A stretch of DNA of 64,000 bases. It comes from Chitinophagaceae bacterium UBA7600 (GTDB lineage Bacteria; Bacteroidota; Bacteroidia; Chitinophagales; Chitinophagaceae). Below, one piece after another: positions 42,930 through 53,094 of the stretch. The notes under the pieces were generated by a model, which ran no database searches, was not told the origin of the DNA, and saw only the letters and a program-made list of their open reading frames with translations. The first letter of the stretch is position 1. Each line of letters opens with the position of its first letter. Both the position numbers and the translations under genes were made by a program. The stretch lies in assembly GCA_002478885.1 (NCBI GenBank), contig DLKC01000027.1:124001-188000 (forward strand). Direction: 5' to 3'.

Positions 42930-45866
42930 TTATAAAAGTGCTTCGTATAAAATTTCCACAGGGTGTTTAGCCTTTTTGCCCGTCCCGTCTTTTACCTGGT
43001 GGCGGCAACTCGTTCCCGGTGCAGCGATAATGCCATCTTCTGTATGATTGCGAACGGCAGGGAATAAAACCAATTCGCCAATCTTCATCGATAATTCGTA
43101 GTGTTCTTTTTCGTAGCCGAATGATCCCGCCATGCCACAACATCCTGAAGGAATCGTTTCTACTTTATAGTTCTCGGGCAATGATAATATTTTTACTGTT
43201 GGCGCAATGGATGATAATGCTTTCTGCTGGCAATGCCCGTGTAGTTTTATTTGTTTCTTTTCTTTACTAAAAAGCTCTTTGGTTATATTTCCGGCATCGG
43301 TCTCCTTCGCAATAAACTCATCGATTGTGAACACATTTTTTGAAAGTGCTTTAGCGGCTTCATATTTATCATCTTCTGCAAGGTCGATATATTCGTCGCG
43401 AAAGGTGAGTATTGCTGAAGGTTCAATACCGATTAATGGTGTTTGTGCTGTAACAAGCGGTGCAAGCAGCGCAATGTTTTTGTTGATGATCTTTTTTGCA
43501 TCGCGGATAAGGCCTTTGGATAACCAGGCCCTTGCACTTTCCTCATGTTTTGGTATCTCCACTTCAAAGCCCAGTTTTTCCAATAATAAAATGGCTTTTA
43601 TGCCGATCTCCGTATCGTTGTAATTGGTAAACTCATCGCAGAATAAATATACTTTGCGCTTTGCAATTTGCTTTTGCTGGTTGTTTGTTTCTGCTTTTCT
43701 GGTTTTATGTTTTTTATACCATGAATTTAAAGTCGTTTTGTACATGGTGGGCATGGTACGATCAACTGCAAAGCCGGATATTTTTTTGATTACTTTACTG
43801 ATCGGCTTATTGGTCATGGCAAAGTTGTATAAGCCGGGCACTATTGCGCCAAGCCTTGCCGATTTATTAAAACCTGCGATCAGCTTACTTCTGAATGGAA
43901 CGCCATTTGCATCATAATAGTGCTGCATAAATTCCGCCTTCATTTTGGCCACGTCAACATTACTTGGGCATTCTGATTTGCAACCTTTACAACTCAGGCA
44001 GAGATCCATTACATCATAAATTTCTTTGTGATCGTACCGGTTTAGTTTATCAGAGTTGGTTAGGAATTCACGCAAAATGTTCGCCCTTGCCCTTGTAGTG
44101 TCTTTTTCATTCCTGGTAGCCATAAATGACGGGCACATGGTTCCACCACTTAAATGCGTTTTGCGGCAGTCGCCACTGCCGTTGCATTGTTCGGCGTGCT
44201 GTAAAATATCCTGGTTATAAAACCGGAAGATGCTGTCGAATTTTGGTGTTTGCTGGCCGGGAATATAGCGCAGCATGGTATCCATTGCAGGCGTATCAAC
44301 TATTTTATATGGGTTAAGAATATTCTCAGGATCCCAAGTATATTTTATGTCCCGAAGCAGCTGGTAATTTTTTTCACCTACCATTTGTTTAATAAACTCT
44401 CCACGCAGGCGACCATCACCATGTTCACCACTTAGGGAGCCATGGTATTTTTTTACCAAAGTGGCTATTTCTTCGGCGATAATGCGGAAAAGCTGATTTC
44501 CTTCCTTTGTTTTTAAGTTAATGATCGGGCGAAGATGTATTTCCCCGCTCCCTGCATGGGCATAGTGAACTGAGTATAAATTGTGTTTCTTTAATATTTC
44601 GTTGAACTCGGCAATAAAATCCGGGAGGTCGTTAACATCAACAGCAGTGTCTTCAATAACCGGCACCGCTTTTTCGTCCCCGGGAAGATTGCTTAACAAA
44701 CCAAGGCCCGCCTTGCGCAGTGTCCATATTTTTTTTGTGTCGTCGCCAAACAACAAAGGAAAGTGGTAACCCAGCCCTGCAGCCCGCATTTCTGCTTCTA
44801 CTTTCTCGGCAATAGCTATTATCTCTTCCTTTGTTTCCCTGCTAAACTCAATTACCAGGATGGCGCCGGGATCACCTTGTACAAAAAAACGGTTTTTACG
44901 TTGTTCAATATTGTCTTTTGTACACTCGAGAATATAATGGTCAATCAATTCACTCGCCGAAGGATGATATTTTAACCCTATAAGGTTGGCACGTAACGAT
45001 TCATCTATGGTATTGAAATGGACACAAAGAAGCCCCGATTCTTTAGGTGGGAGCGGAACAACATTCAGTTTTATTTCTGTGAGAAAGGCCAGCGTGCCTT
45101 CAGAGCCGGCTATTAGTTTACAGAAATTAAAATCAGGTCCACCGGCGTTAAATGGTGCCGTATCGACCAAAAGGTCAACTGCGTAACCCGTATTTCTGCG
45201 CTCAATGCTTTTTTTGGGGAACTCTTTTTTTATCTCAATCTGATTATCGTAGTTGCTCAACAAGCTTCGTATTTTCCGGTAAATGCTGGCCTCGAGGGTT
45301 TCTCCGTCACATTTTTTATGAAAAGCTTCCAGGTCGAGCGCTTTAAATTCGGCATCGCTTCCGTCACTCAATATTGCTTTTACCTCAAGCAGGTGTTCCC
45401 GGGTGCTTCGGTAAACAACTGAGTTACTACCGCAGGAATTGTTGCCAACCATGCCTCCGATCATTGCCCTGTTGGCAGTGGAAGTTTCAGGCCCAAAAAA
45501 CAAACCATGCGGTTTCAAAAACATATTCAGTTCATCCCGTATTACTCCGGGTTGCACCCGTACCCATTGCTCCTCATTGTTGAGTTCGATAATGCTGGTA
45601 AAAGTTTTTGATACGTCAACAATAATTCCCTTGCCTACAACTTGCCCTGCCAGCGAAGTTCCGGCAGTACGGGGAATAAGTGAAGTTTTCTCAGCGTGGG
45701 CAAAAGCGATGAGCTTTTTTATGTCGCCAACAGATTTTGGCAAAGCAACAGCCAACGGCATTTCGCGATATGCTGATGCGTCCGTCGCATAAAGTGTTCT
45801 TATTGTTTGGTCGAAATAAAACTCACCTTCTAACGATGCGCCTAATTGCTGCAGTTTTTCGTTCAT
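42930..45866 (-). CDS. FAD-linked oxidase / Fe-S protein fusion (D-lactate or 2-hydroxyacid dehydrogenase type)
   Basis: 978 residues joining a VAO-type flavoprotein and a GlpC/GlcF-type iron-sulfur module, like D-lactate dehydrogenase Dld-II and YdiJ. The N-terminal FAD domain has LIPRTAGTSLAGQVVGKGI and MIGGMVGNNSCGSNSVVYRS, then HYAHAGSGEIHLRP and SGEHGDGRLRGEFI. A first cysteine group (CNGSGDCRKT ... MCPS) and a ferredoxin motif CLSCKGCKSECPS (CxxCxxCxxxCP) follow, then the CCG domain (HGHCQQKAL ... PSGCCGMAGSFG). It probably oxidises a 2-hydroxyacid at the membrane and passes electrons to the quinone pool (inference). It ends 45 bp before proB, same strand. Confidence 0.92.
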   Translation of the reverse strand: MNEKLQQLGASLEGEFYFDQTIRTLYATDASAYREMPLAVALPKSVGDIKKLIAFAHAEKTSLIPRTAGTSLAGQVVGKGIIVDVSKTFTSIIELNNEEQWVRVQPGVIRDELNMFLKPHGLFFGPETSTANRAMIGGMVGNNSCGSNSVVYRSTREHLLEVKAILSDGSDAEFKALDLEAFHKKCDGETLEASIYRKIRSLLSNYDNQIEIKKEFPKKSIERRNTGYAVDLLVDTAPFNAGGPDFNFCKLIAGSEGTLAFLTEIKLNVVPLPPKESGLLCVHFNTIDESLRANLIGLKYHPSASELIDHYILECTKDNIEQRKNRFFVQGDPGAILVIEFSRETKEEIIAIAEKVEAEMRAAGLGYHFPLLFGDDTKKIWTLRKAGLGLLSNLPGDEKAVPVIEDTAVDVNDLPDFIAEFNEILKKHNLYSVHYAHAGSGEIHLRPIINLKTKEGNQLFRIIAEEIATLVKKYHGSLSGEHGDGRLRGEFIKQMVGEKNYQLLRDIKYTWDPENILNPYKIVDTPAMDTMLRYIPGQQTPKFDSIFRFYNQDILQHAEQCNGSGDCRKTHLSGGTMCPSFMATRNEKDTTRARANILREFLTNSDKLNRYDHKEIYDVMDLCLSCKGCKSECPSNVDVAKMKAEFMQHYYDANGVPFRSKLIAGFNKSARLGAIVPGLYNFAMTNKPISKVIKKISGFAVDRTMPTMYKTTLNSWYKKHKTRKAETNNQQKQIAKRKVYLFCDEFTNYNDTEIGIKAILLLEKLGFEVEIPKHEESARAWLSKGLIRDAKKIINKNIALLAPLVTAQTPLIGIEPSAILTFRDEYIDLAEDDKYEAAKALSKNVFTIDEFIAKETDAGNITKELFSKEKKQIKLHGHCQQKALSSIAPTVKILSLPENYKVETIPSGCCGMAGSFGYEKEHYELSMKIGELVLFPAVRNHTEDGIIAAPGTSCRHQVKDGTGKKAKHPVEILYEALL

Positions 45867-46016
45867 TGTTGCTCACTTTACAAATTGGCAGGCGTGCAAA
45901 TTTAAGTCCTTGAAAGCTTGAAATGACTAATATATTTTGCTAATGGCCGTCAGTTTTCCTGAAGGATTGCGGTGATAGTGTTTCTGGTTTTGGGGCACGG
46001 CTTTAGCAACACTGTT

Positions 46017-46229
46017 CGTCACCTGTTGCGTCGCACTCTTTTGCTGTAGTGCTTTTGGCGGCGGACCCCGAGCTTCGGACGGCAAATCAAAAACCGGGTT
46101 TGGCACGTAAGGCGAATGAAATTACTATGTCACGTCTATTGTCCAAATCAGGTTTTGTAGAATCGGGTGGCATTTTGCTCTGCTCGATAAAGACCCTAAA
46201 GTACAAGAGTGCGACGCAAGAGACGGTGC
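46017..46229. repeat. Inverted intergenic repeat pair R15
   Basis: Left arm 46017-46043 (gtcacctgttgcgtcgcact...) and right arm 46201-46229 (gtacaagagtgcgacgcaag...). They share ACTCTT / AAGAGT and lie between divergent genes, so the family is not confined to 3' ends. Confidence 0.85.
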
Positions 46230-46327
46230 TACGGAGTGCGAAAGCCGATGAAAAAAAGTATTTATTCGCTTGTTCGCCTGGCTGTTTAAAAAGGAAAATG
46301 AAAATCGCGAATAGCAATGTATTTTAT

Positions 46328-46335
46328 TAATTTTG
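46328..46335 (+). promoter_or_regulatory. Putative -7 box for uppS
   Basis: TAATTTTG matches TAnnTTTG and ends 19 bp before the ATG. Confidence 0.4.
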
Positions 46336-46354
46336 CCATCCTTAACAAGCAACA

Positions 46355-47116
46355 ATGCAGGATTTGCTGGATAAAATTGATAAATCACGTATGCCGAGGC
46401 ACGTTGCCATAATCATGGATGGCAATGGCCGTTGGGCAAAAGAAAAGGGCCAGGACCGTTTGTACGGCCATTTTCATGGCGTGGAAAGTGTTCGGGATAT
46501 TGTGGAGGGGGCCGGTGAGTTGGGCATCGAATATCTTACACTTTATGCCTTTAGCACCGAAAATTGGGACAGGCCTGTGTATGAAGTAACCGGTTTAATG
46601 GAATTGCTTGTTGATACCATAAAAAAAGAAGCGCCTGACCTGAAGAAGAACAATATCAGGCTTCACGTGATCGGCGACATAAAGATGCTCCCGGAACATG
46701 CGAGAAATGAGTTGGTTGAAGTGATGGAAGACATGAAAAATAATACTGGCATGAGCCTGATTATGGCACTGAGCTACAGCAGCAGGTGGGAATTGGTTAA
46801 TGCGGTTAAGAATATCGCGATCGACGTAAAAGCTGGTAAAATTGATCCTGCTTCAATTACCCAGGATACGTTGCAGGCTTATCTTACCACAAGCGCATTC
46901 CCCGACCCCGAACTGATGATAAGAACAAGCGGCGAATACCGCATAAGCAATTTTTTACTTTACCAGCTTGCGTATGCTGAACTGTATTTTACCAACGTTA
47001 GATGGCCGGACTTTAGAAAAGAGAATCTTTACGAGGCAATACTTGATTATCAATCGAGAGAGAGACGCTTCGGTAAGATCAGCGAGCAGGTGAAAGCGGA
47101 AGAACTTGCCCATTAA
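46355..47116 (+). CDS. uppS: Isoprenyl transferase (undecaprenyl diphosphate synthase)
   Basis: 253 residues; cis-prenyltransferase that builds undecaprenyl diphosphate, the lipid carrier for peptidoglycan and surface glycans. Motifs: HVAIIMDGNGRWAKEKGQDR with the catalytic Asp22, GHFHGVESVRDIV, YLTLYAFSTENWDRP, and DPELMIRTSGEYRISNFLLYQLAYAELYF (conserved C-terminal motif; RISNFL, with E at the usual G/E position). The next gene is bamA, a common arrangement in Bacteroidota. Confidence 0.96.
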   Translation: MQDLLDKIDKSRMPRHVAIIMDGNGRWAKEKGQDRLYGHFHGVESVRDIVEGAGELGIEYLTLYAFSTENWDRPVYEVTGLMELLVDTIKKEAPDLKKNNIRLHVIGDIKMLPEHARNELVEVMEDMKNNTGMSLIMALSYSSRWELVNAVKNIAIDVKAGKIDPASITQDTLQAYLTTSAFPDPELMIRTSGEYRISNFLLYQLAYAELYFTNVRWPDFRKENLYEAILDYQSRERRFGKISEQVKAEELAH

Positions 47117-47150
47117 TATTCAATAACAACGGTTTGTTTTAACAAACAGT

Positions 47151-47183
47151 TTTGACACTATTCTGATTAATCCCGTTAATTTG
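47151..47183 (+). promoter_or_regulatory. Putative bamA promoter
   Basis: TTTG at 47151-47154 and TTAATTTG at 47176-47183, spaced 21 bp, close to the TTTG / TAnnTTTG consensus. It lies in the uppS-bamA gap, so bamA may have its own promoter. Confidence 0.4.
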
Positions 47184-47246
47184 CCCAACTTAAAATTAAA
47201 GCAACTGTAGCAGGGCGGATAAACAATCCTGCAGGTGCCCTCAAAT

Positions 47247-50015
47247 ATGAACCGGATGCAACGATTCAACCGACTTTTTATACTGTGTTTCTTTCTAGGT
47301 TTCATGAGCTTTGTTGCAAAAGCCCAGGTACCCCTTGCTAACAATACAGATACAACCGTAGAACCTGTTACCTCACTTGATGCTGATCTGCTAAATATTT
47401 TTAACCAGAAAATTCCCCAGAAATATAAGATTGCCAGTATAAAAGTAGCGGGCAATAAATATTTTGATGAGGCATTGCTGCTCTCTGTTGCCGGCCTGAA
47501 TGTTGGAGATGAAATAACTATTCCCGGGGGTGATAATTTTTCGAAAGCCATTAACAAATTGTGGGCTCAAAACTATTTTAGTGATGTGGCCATTTACATA
47601 GTTAAACTGGACGGCAATAATATTAACCTGGAGATAAATGTGCAGGAAAGACCACGGTTGTCGAAATATTTTTTTAAGAACATTACTAAGAGTGAATCTG
47701 AAGATCTTGGACCAAAAACCGGGCTAGTTGTAGGAAGGGTGGTGACGGAAAACATGAAGATTAACGCGATGGACGCCATTAGTAAATTTTATTTTGAAAA
47801 AGGTTTTAGAAATGTAAAAACAACAATCGATCTCAAAAAGGACACTGCTTTTGATAATTCAGTTACACTTACCTTCTACGTCAATAAGGGAACCAAGGTT
47901 AAAATAAACCAGATTAATTTTGTCGATAACACCGTGAACGAGCAGAAACTGAAAAAGCAGTTGAAAGGCACAAAAGAAATGACCAGGCTAACACTTCACC
48001 CCACTGCCGATACGGGCGGGTTCGCGAATCCTACTCATTATACTTTTGGCGACTATCTTTCTGACAAAGGATATTTAACATTTAGCAAGACAAAGCGCGT
48101 TCTCGACCCATATATACGTATGAACCTTTTCTCATCGGCCAAATTCAGTGAGAAAAAATATGAAGAGGATAAAGAAAAACTACTTGGATATTACAATTCA
48201 TTAGGGTTTCGGGATGCTAATATTGTGAAAGACACGCAGTATTACAATTCCAAAGGGAACATGAACATAGATATAAAAGTGGATGAAGGGCATAAATATT
48301 ATTTTGGCAATATAACCTGGAGAGGCAATACAAAGTATCCCGATTCACTATTAACTGTTATTCTCGCCATTAAAAGAGGCGACACTTATAATCTCGATTT
48401 GCTTAACAAAAAACTGGGCAAATCTATTTCTCCGGAAGGCGGTGACATAAGCGGGTTGTACATGGATGACGGTTATTTGTTTTTCCGAGTTGACCCGGTT
48501 GAGACTGCTGTTTATAATGATACAATCGATTTCGAAATTCGGATTACCGAAGGTCCGCAGGCAACTTTTAAAAATATTCGTATTACCGGTAACGATAGAA
48601 CGAAAGACTACGTAATCAGACGAGAATTGCGAACCTTGCCCGGCGAAAAATTCAGTAGAACTGATGTGATCAGATCACAAAGGGAAATCGCTAACCTGGG
48701 ATATTTTGACCAGGAAAAAATAAATCCAAACATTGTCCCTAACCCTGACGATGGAACTGTTGATGTAACCTGGCAAGTAGCAGAAAAATCCAGTGACCAG
48801 CTGGAACTGAGTGCTGGTTTCGGGGGAGGTATAGGGCTTACGGGAACGGTGGGCGTTTCATTCAATAATTTTTCTGTAAAGAATATCTTCCACAAAGAAG
48901 CTTGGGACCCGTTACCTGTCGGCGACGGGCAGAAATTAAGTCTTCGTATTCAGAGTAACGGACGTGCTTATCGTTCTTATAATGTTTCTTTTACTGAACC
49001 TTGGTTAGGAGGTAAGAAGCGCAATGCTTTTACAGTAAGTTTATATAGTACAAAATTTGCAAACGCATATAATCCTTACACGGGCCAATATGAGAAACTT
49101 GCAGCCGATACTTCCAACTTTAGGACGGTTGGTTTTTCCATCGGATTACAAAAGCAGTTAAAATGGCCCGACGATTATTTTTCATTTGGAGTATCACTTA
49201 ACCTTGCCCAGTACAGACTTACCAATTACTATATAAGCCCTACAAGTTTACCAGGTTACAATAATGGGTACTCAAACAATCTGAATGTACGTTTTACCTT
49301 GGCCCGATATTCTTTAGATCAACAGATATTTCCGAGGTCGGGGTCTAATTTCTCCCTCTCTTTGGCAATTACCCCGCCATATTCATTGATTGATCCCAAC
49401 ATCATCTATAACGAGAATCCTTGGAAGTGGGTGGAATATCATAAATGGCGTTTTACAGGTGAATGGTATGTGCCAATCGGCAAACCGGCTGGTGCAGACA
49501 GAAATCGCCAATTTGTAATGAAGCTTGCAGCCAAATTTGGATACCTAGGCAAATTCAGAAATTCTCTTGATGTTTCTCCATTCGAACGATTCCAGGTTGG
49601 CGATGCTGGCATAAGTAATAGCTATGCATTGTTGGGATATGACATCGTCGCACATCGCGGATACCCGGTATATCAAACTTCTGATCCGCGAGTCAATCCT
49701 GATCAGCAAGGCGCTTCCGAATATTTCACCATATTCAATAAATATACTCTTGAAATGCGTTATCCTTTTAGCACGGCTTCAAGCAGTACTATATATGGGC
49801 TAACTTTCTTTGAGGCAGCAAATGGCTGGTATTCATTTAAAGATTACAATCCATTCCAACTACGCAGATCGGTTGGTGTAGGTGTTAGATTCTTTTTGCC
49901 GATGTTCGGATTGCTTGGATTTGATTATGGTATAGGACTAGACAGGTACACGCAAGGTAGTTCGCTTAAAAATGCAGCAAGGTTTACATTTATGTTGGGT
50001 TTTGAACCTGATTGA
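47247..50015 (+). CDS. bamA: Outer membrane protein assembly factor BamA
   Basis: 922 residues from the ATG at 47247; inserts beta-barrel proteins into the outer membrane. A signal peptide (MNRMQRFNRLFILCFFLGFM...AKAQ) is followed by a short Thr-rich stretch and five POTRA-like repeats (for example KYKIASIKVAGNKYFDEALL, KVKINQINFVDNTVNEQKLK, TFKNIRITGNDRTKDYVIRR), then a C-terminal 16-strand barrel (from about residue 530) ending in the aromatic-rich ARFTFMLGFEPD. A GTG four codons upstream is a weaker start. It is followed by two OmpH/Skp chaperone genes, which supply its substrates. Confidence 0.95.
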   Translation: MNRMQRFNRLFILCFFLGFMSFVAKAQVPLANNTDTTVEPVTSLDADLLNIFNQKIPQKYKIASIKVAGNKYFDEALLLSVAGLNVGDEITIPGGDNFSKAINKLWAQNYFSDVAIYIVKLDGNNINLEINVQERPRLSKYFFKNITKSESEDLGPKTGLVVGRVVTENMKINAMDAISKFYFEKGFRNVKTTIDLKKDTAFDNSVTLTFYVNKGTKVKINQINFVDNTVNEQKLKKQLKGTKEMTRLTLHPTADTGGFANPTHYTFGDYLSDKGYLTFSKTKRVLDPYIRMNLFSSAKFSEKKYEEDKEKLLGYYNSLGFRDANIVKDTQYYNSKGNMNIDIKVDEGHKYYFGNITWRGNTKYPDSLLTVILAIKRGDTYNLDLLNKKLGKSISPEGGDISGLYMDDGYLFFRVDPVETAVYNDTIDFEIRITEGPQATFKNIRITGNDRTKDYVIRRELRTLPGEKFSRTDVIRSQREIANLGYFDQEKINPNIVPNPDDGTVDVTWQVAEKSSDQLELSAGFGGGIGLTGTVGVSFNNFSVKNIFHKEAWDPLPVGDGQKLSLRIQSNGRAYRSYNVSFTEPWLGGKKRNAFTVSLYSTKFANAYNPYTGQYEKLAADTSNFRTVGFSIGLQKQLKWPDDYFSFGVSLNLAQYRLTNYYISPTSLPGYNNGYSNNLNVRFTLARYSLDQQIFPRSGSNFSLSLAITPPYSLIDPNIIYNENPWKWVEYHKWRFTGEWYVPIGKPAGADRNRQFVMKLAAKFGYLGKFRNSLDVSPFERFQVGDAGISNSYALLGYDIVAHRGYPVYQTSDPRVNPDQQGASEYFTIFNKYTLEMRYPFSTASSSTIYGLTFFEAANGWYSFKDYNPFQLRRSVGVGVRFFLPMFGLLGFDYGIGLDRYTQGSSLKNAARFTFMLGFEPD

Positions 50016-50062
50016 TGATGATAACGTTCTAAACATTACTATTTCATTATTAAATTGCCGGT

Positions 50063-50575
50063 ATGAAAAAAGTCTTTGTATTATCACTTTCAATGATGCT
50101 TTTGGCGTTTACATCAATTGCACAACGATATGCAATCATCGACACTAAATACATTCTTGGGAAAATACCCGAATATGTCGATGCCGATAAAAAGCTACAG
50201 GCTGTAAGCGAGCAATGGCAGAAGGAAATTGATGATAGGCAGGCAGCGTTAGATAAAATGTATAAAGACTACGATGCTGAACAGTTTATGCTTAGTGACG
50301 AATTAAAGAAGAAAAGAGAAGACGAACTCTTTAATAAAGAGAAGGAGTTACGCGATCTGCAAAAAAAGCGTTTTGGCTATCAGGGTGACCTTTTTAAAGA
50401 AAGGGAGAAACTCGTAAAGCCTATACAGGATAAACTTTATAATGCTGTTCAAAAAATTGCCGTAGCCCGTGGGTACGATTTTGTGCTTGATAAAAGTGAA
50501 GGAATTACTGTTATATTTGCCGACCCCAAATTGGACAAGAGCGACGATGTATTAAGAGAGTTGGGGATTAAATAA
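50063..50575 (+). CDS. OmpH/Skp-family periplasmic chaperone (1)
   Basis: 170 residues. A signal peptide (KKVFVLSLSMMLLAFTSIAQ) is followed by the Skp body: YAIIDTKYILGKIPEYVDAD, a long charged coiled coil (about 45-125) and the C-terminal IAVARGYDFVLDKSEGITVI. It holds unfolded outer-membrane proteins for BamA. It lies 47 bp after bamA and 42 bp before a second copy of the family. The coiled coil is slightly shorter than in the second gene. Confidence 0.92.
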   Translation: MKKVFVLSLSMMLLAFTSIAQRYAIIDTKYILGKIPEYVDADKKLQAVSEQWQKEIDDRQAALDKMYKDYDAEQFMLSDELKKKREDELFNKEKELRDLQKKRFGYQGDLFKEREKLVKPIQDKLYNAVQKIAVARGYDFVLDKSEGITVIFADPKLDKSDDVLRELGIK

Positions 50576-50617
50576 AAGCGTTACAAAATCACAATCAATA
50601 AATCAATTAAACAAAAA

Positions 50618-51250
50618 ATGAAAAAAGTTTTCTTCTCTGTACTTGCAATCATCGCTTTACTCTGTAGCAATGAGGCTTCACAGGCGCAGCAGTTTAAGGT
50701 GGCAGTTTTCGATCTGGATGTTATGGTACAGGCAATGCCAGGTTACAGAAGTGTTGACAGCATGCTTCAGATTTATGAAAAAGACTCTTTGGGTGCCGAA
50801 TACGAAGTTTATCAAACTGAATATCAACGCCTCGATAGTACCTACAAAGCTGACTCTGCTTTGGTCGCACAAGGAAAAAAATCAAAGGCATTACTCGATT
50901 ATACAGCGGGCGAACGCCAAAAAATGGGAATGAATCTCGTTTACTGGCAGCAAATTGCACAGCAGAAATCTGAAAATAAAAGAGGGCAACTCGCGCAGCC
51001 GCTATATGAGCAGGTTGCTAATGCGTATAAAAAAGTACTCGATGCCAGAAAATATTCATTAATTCTTAAGCCACAGACTTATGAACTCGGATTCCCAATC
51101 GATAATCTGTTCATTTCTGTCGCAAAGGAATTAAAACTCACAGAATTGCCGCAGCAGTTATTATATCTTGGCGATGACCCTGATGCCGCTAAAACTGCTC
51201 CCCCTGCCGGTACAAAACCACCTGCAGGTGGTGCAAAAAAGCCCAATTAA
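50618..51250 (+). CDS. OmpH/Skp-family periplasmic chaperone (2)
   Basis: 210 residues. A signal peptide (MKKVFFSVLAIIALLCSNEASQAQ) precedes FKVAVFDLDVMVQAMPGYRSV, a coiled coil, KVLDARKYSLILKPQTYELG and a Pro/Ala/Gly-rich C-terminal tail (about 190-210) that the first copy lacks. The two chaperones are likely paralogues working on the same substrates. The terminator at 51270 closes the operon. Confidence 0.92.
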   Translation: MKKVFFSVLAIIALLCSNEASQAQQFKVAVFDLDVMVQAMPGYRSVDSMLQIYEKDSLGAEYEVYQTEYQRLDSTYKADSALVAQGKKSKALLDYTAGERQKMGMNLVYWQQIAQQKSENKRGQLAQPLYEQVANAYKKVLDARKYSLILKPQTYELGFPIDNLFISVAKELKLTELPQQLLYLGDDPDAAKTAPPAGTKPPAGGAKKPN

Positions 51251-51269
51251 ACAAGTTGTTTAGATAGAC

Positions 51270-51306
51270 AAAAGCCGCAATAGTTTTATTGCGGCTTTTT
51301 TTTTTT
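51270..51306 (+). terminator. Terminator of the bamA-ompH-ompH unit
   Basis: The stem GCCGCAATA / TATTGCGGC with loop GTTT is followed by a run of at least ten T and preceded by A4. Confidence 0.9.
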
Positions 51307-51323
51307 CTGCGGCAATACTTTTG

Positions 51324-51352
51324 GCATCGCTTGTTGCCACGCTCGGTTCATG
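51324..51352 (+). repeat. Possible degenerate repeat arm
   Basis: gcatcgcttgttgccacgct... matches the outer part of the family (GCATCGCCTGTTG) but the core is altered. It may be a decayed copy; it is the only weak match in the window that I kept. Confidence 0.3.
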
Positions 51353-51434
51353 GTTCCATTTTTATAGCGCCTGGGGGAACAGCCGATTCCACCGACACCA
51401 AATAGCTATCAAAAATGTCAACGATAGCTATGTA

Positions 51435-51812
51435 CTAACTCAAACACTTAAATATTTTTTCGTAAAATGTATCCGGGTGAAAAGGCTTTGGAATACTATC
51501 TGTAAACCCATTGTCCAATAATATTGTCTGCATTTCTTTGTCAAGAAAATAAGCTGTAAATGCAATTACAGGAAGTTTCAAATGTTGCTCTCTTATTTTT
51601 TTAAGTGTACGGTAACCATCCATTTCAGGCATTTCGAGGTCCATCAGGACAAGGTCCGTATTCTTATTTGAGGCAAGTTTTTTTAAAGCATCCAATCCGT
51701 TAAAAGCTTTTACAATACGGGCTTTTTTTTGTTCCAGGATTTTAACAGCGATAATCATATTAATGGGATCATCCTCAGCAACGAGAATGGTTTTCTCAGA
51801 AAGGTCTGTCAT
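51435..51812 (-). CDS. Single-domain response regulator (CheY-like)
   Basis: 125 residues containing only a receiver domain: LVAEDDPIN (acidic pair), VLMDLEMPEMDG with the phospho-acceptor Asp, IAFTAYF (Thr switch) and PKPF (Lys). No output domain. It is not next to a histidine kinase. Such stand-alone receivers usually work as phosphate relays or protein-binding switches. Convergent with the chaperone operon. Confidence 0.93.
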   Translation of the reverse strand: MTDLSEKTILVAEDDPINMIIAVKILEQKKARIVKAFNGLDALKKLASNKNTDLVLMDLEMPEMDGYRTLKKIREQHLKLPVIAFTAYFLDKEMQTILLDNGFTDSIPKPFHPDTFYEKIFKCLS

Positions 51813-52007
51813 CTTAAGGGATATTGGTTTAGGTAAATTGATTTGGTAAAATAACTACAGTTTAATTAAATTATCAATCATTTGCGGGTTAATTTATAGC
51901 CCAAAGCAACATCAATTTCAATCTGTTTCCTCGATATGTGGAAGCTAGTAACAGCTTTGGCAACCACACACATGCCCTTGCCTATTATGTGGTAACCTTA
52001 AGCAACC

Positions 52008-52043
52008 TATAAAAATAAAAAGCCATTGCTAAAAGCAATGACT
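52008..52043 (-). terminator. Terminator of recA
   Basis: A 9-bp stem AGTCATTGC / GCAATGGCT (one G-U), loop of five, followed on the minus strand by TTTTATTTTTA. It starts 29 bp after the recA stop. Confidence 0.75.
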
Positions 52044-52071
52044 TTACTTACTAACCCCCCTCACCAATATT

Positions 52072-53094
52072 TTACTCTTCGGTCACTACAGCGCCGTCAT
52101 TTCTAACTTCAATCAGCTTAGTTCTTATTTTAGTTTCTATTTCTGTAGCCAATTCAGGATTATCATGTAATAATAATTTAACCGCATCCCTGCCTTGGCC
52201 AAGTTTACTGCTATTATAACTAAACCAGCTTCCGCTTTTTTGAACAACCCCCAACTCAACACCCATGTCTAATATTTCACCGATTTTACTCACGCCTTCA
52301 CCAAAAATGATATCAAACTCGGCACTGCGGAAAGGAGGCGCGACCTTGTTCTTTACTACTTTAACTTTTACACGGTTGCCAACAGCCTCATCACCATCTT
52401 TGATTTGCGCCATACGCCTGATATCTAAACGAACAGAAGCATAAAATTTCAAAGCATTGCCGCCTGTTGTGGTTTCCGGATTGCCAAACATAACACCGAT
52501 TTTTTCCCTCAGTTGGTTTATGAAAATGCAAATTGTATTTGTCTTACTGATGGTTGCTGTAAGCTTACGCAATGCCTGGCTCATCAACCTTGCCTGCAAG
52601 CCCATTTTACTATCACCCATTTCACCTTCTAACTCCCCTTTGGGAACCAAGGCTGCGACCGAATCAATTACTACAACATCTAATGCGCCTGATAATATTA
52701 AACGATCTGCAATTTCGAGGGCCTGTTCGCCATAGTCTGGTTGCGAGATCAAAAGATTATCTACATCAACCCCTAATTTTTGGGCATAAGCACTATCAAA
52801 AGCATGCTCAGCATCAATGAATGCACAAATGCCACCTTTTTTCTGCGCCTCTGCAACCACGTGCGTTGCAATTGTTGTTTTACCAGACGATTCCGGTCCA
52901 TAAATCTCTACAATTCTTCCTTTTGGCAGCCCACCCACTCCTAATGCCGCATCAAGACCTATCGACCCTGTGGATACTATCTCCATAATTTTATCTGGCT
53001 TATCACCCATCATCATTACGCTACCCTTGCCAAAGTCTTTATCAATCTTGTCTATCGTTAACTTAAGCGCTTTTAATTTTTCAGCGTTACTCAT
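52072..53094 (-). CDS. recA: Recombinase RecA
   Basis: 340 residues; forms filaments on single-stranded DNA for homologous recombination and SOS signalling. Walker A GPESSGKT (66-73), the Walker B region [52 protein letters not shown] (loops L1/L2), and an acidic C-terminus ([16 protein letters not shown]). It is monocistronic with its own terminator. I do not see a clear SOS operator upstream. Confidence 0.98.
   Translation of the reverse strand: MSNAEKLKALKLTIDKIDKDFGKGSVMMMGDKPDKIMEIVSTGSIGLDAALGVGGLPKGRIVEIYGPESSGKTTIATHVVAEAQKKGGICAFIDAEHAFDSAYAQKLGVDVDNLLISQPDYGEQALEIADRLILSGALDVVVIDSVAALVPKGELEGEMGDSKMGLQARLMSQALRKLTATISKTNTICIFINQLREKIGVMFGNPETTTGGNALKFYASVRLDIRRMAQIKDGDEAVGNRVKVKVVKNKVAPPFRSAEFDIIFGEGVSKIGEILDMGVELGVVQKSGSWFSYNSSKLGQGRDAVKLLLHDNPELATEIETKIRTKLIEVRNDGAVVTEE

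Larger units (their letters stand above)
45867..46354. other. Intergenic region between divergent genes
   Basis: 488 bp containing repeat pair R15 (46017-46229) and a -7 box for uppS (46328). Otherwise no credible gene; frames crossing it run through the repeats. Confidence 0.5.
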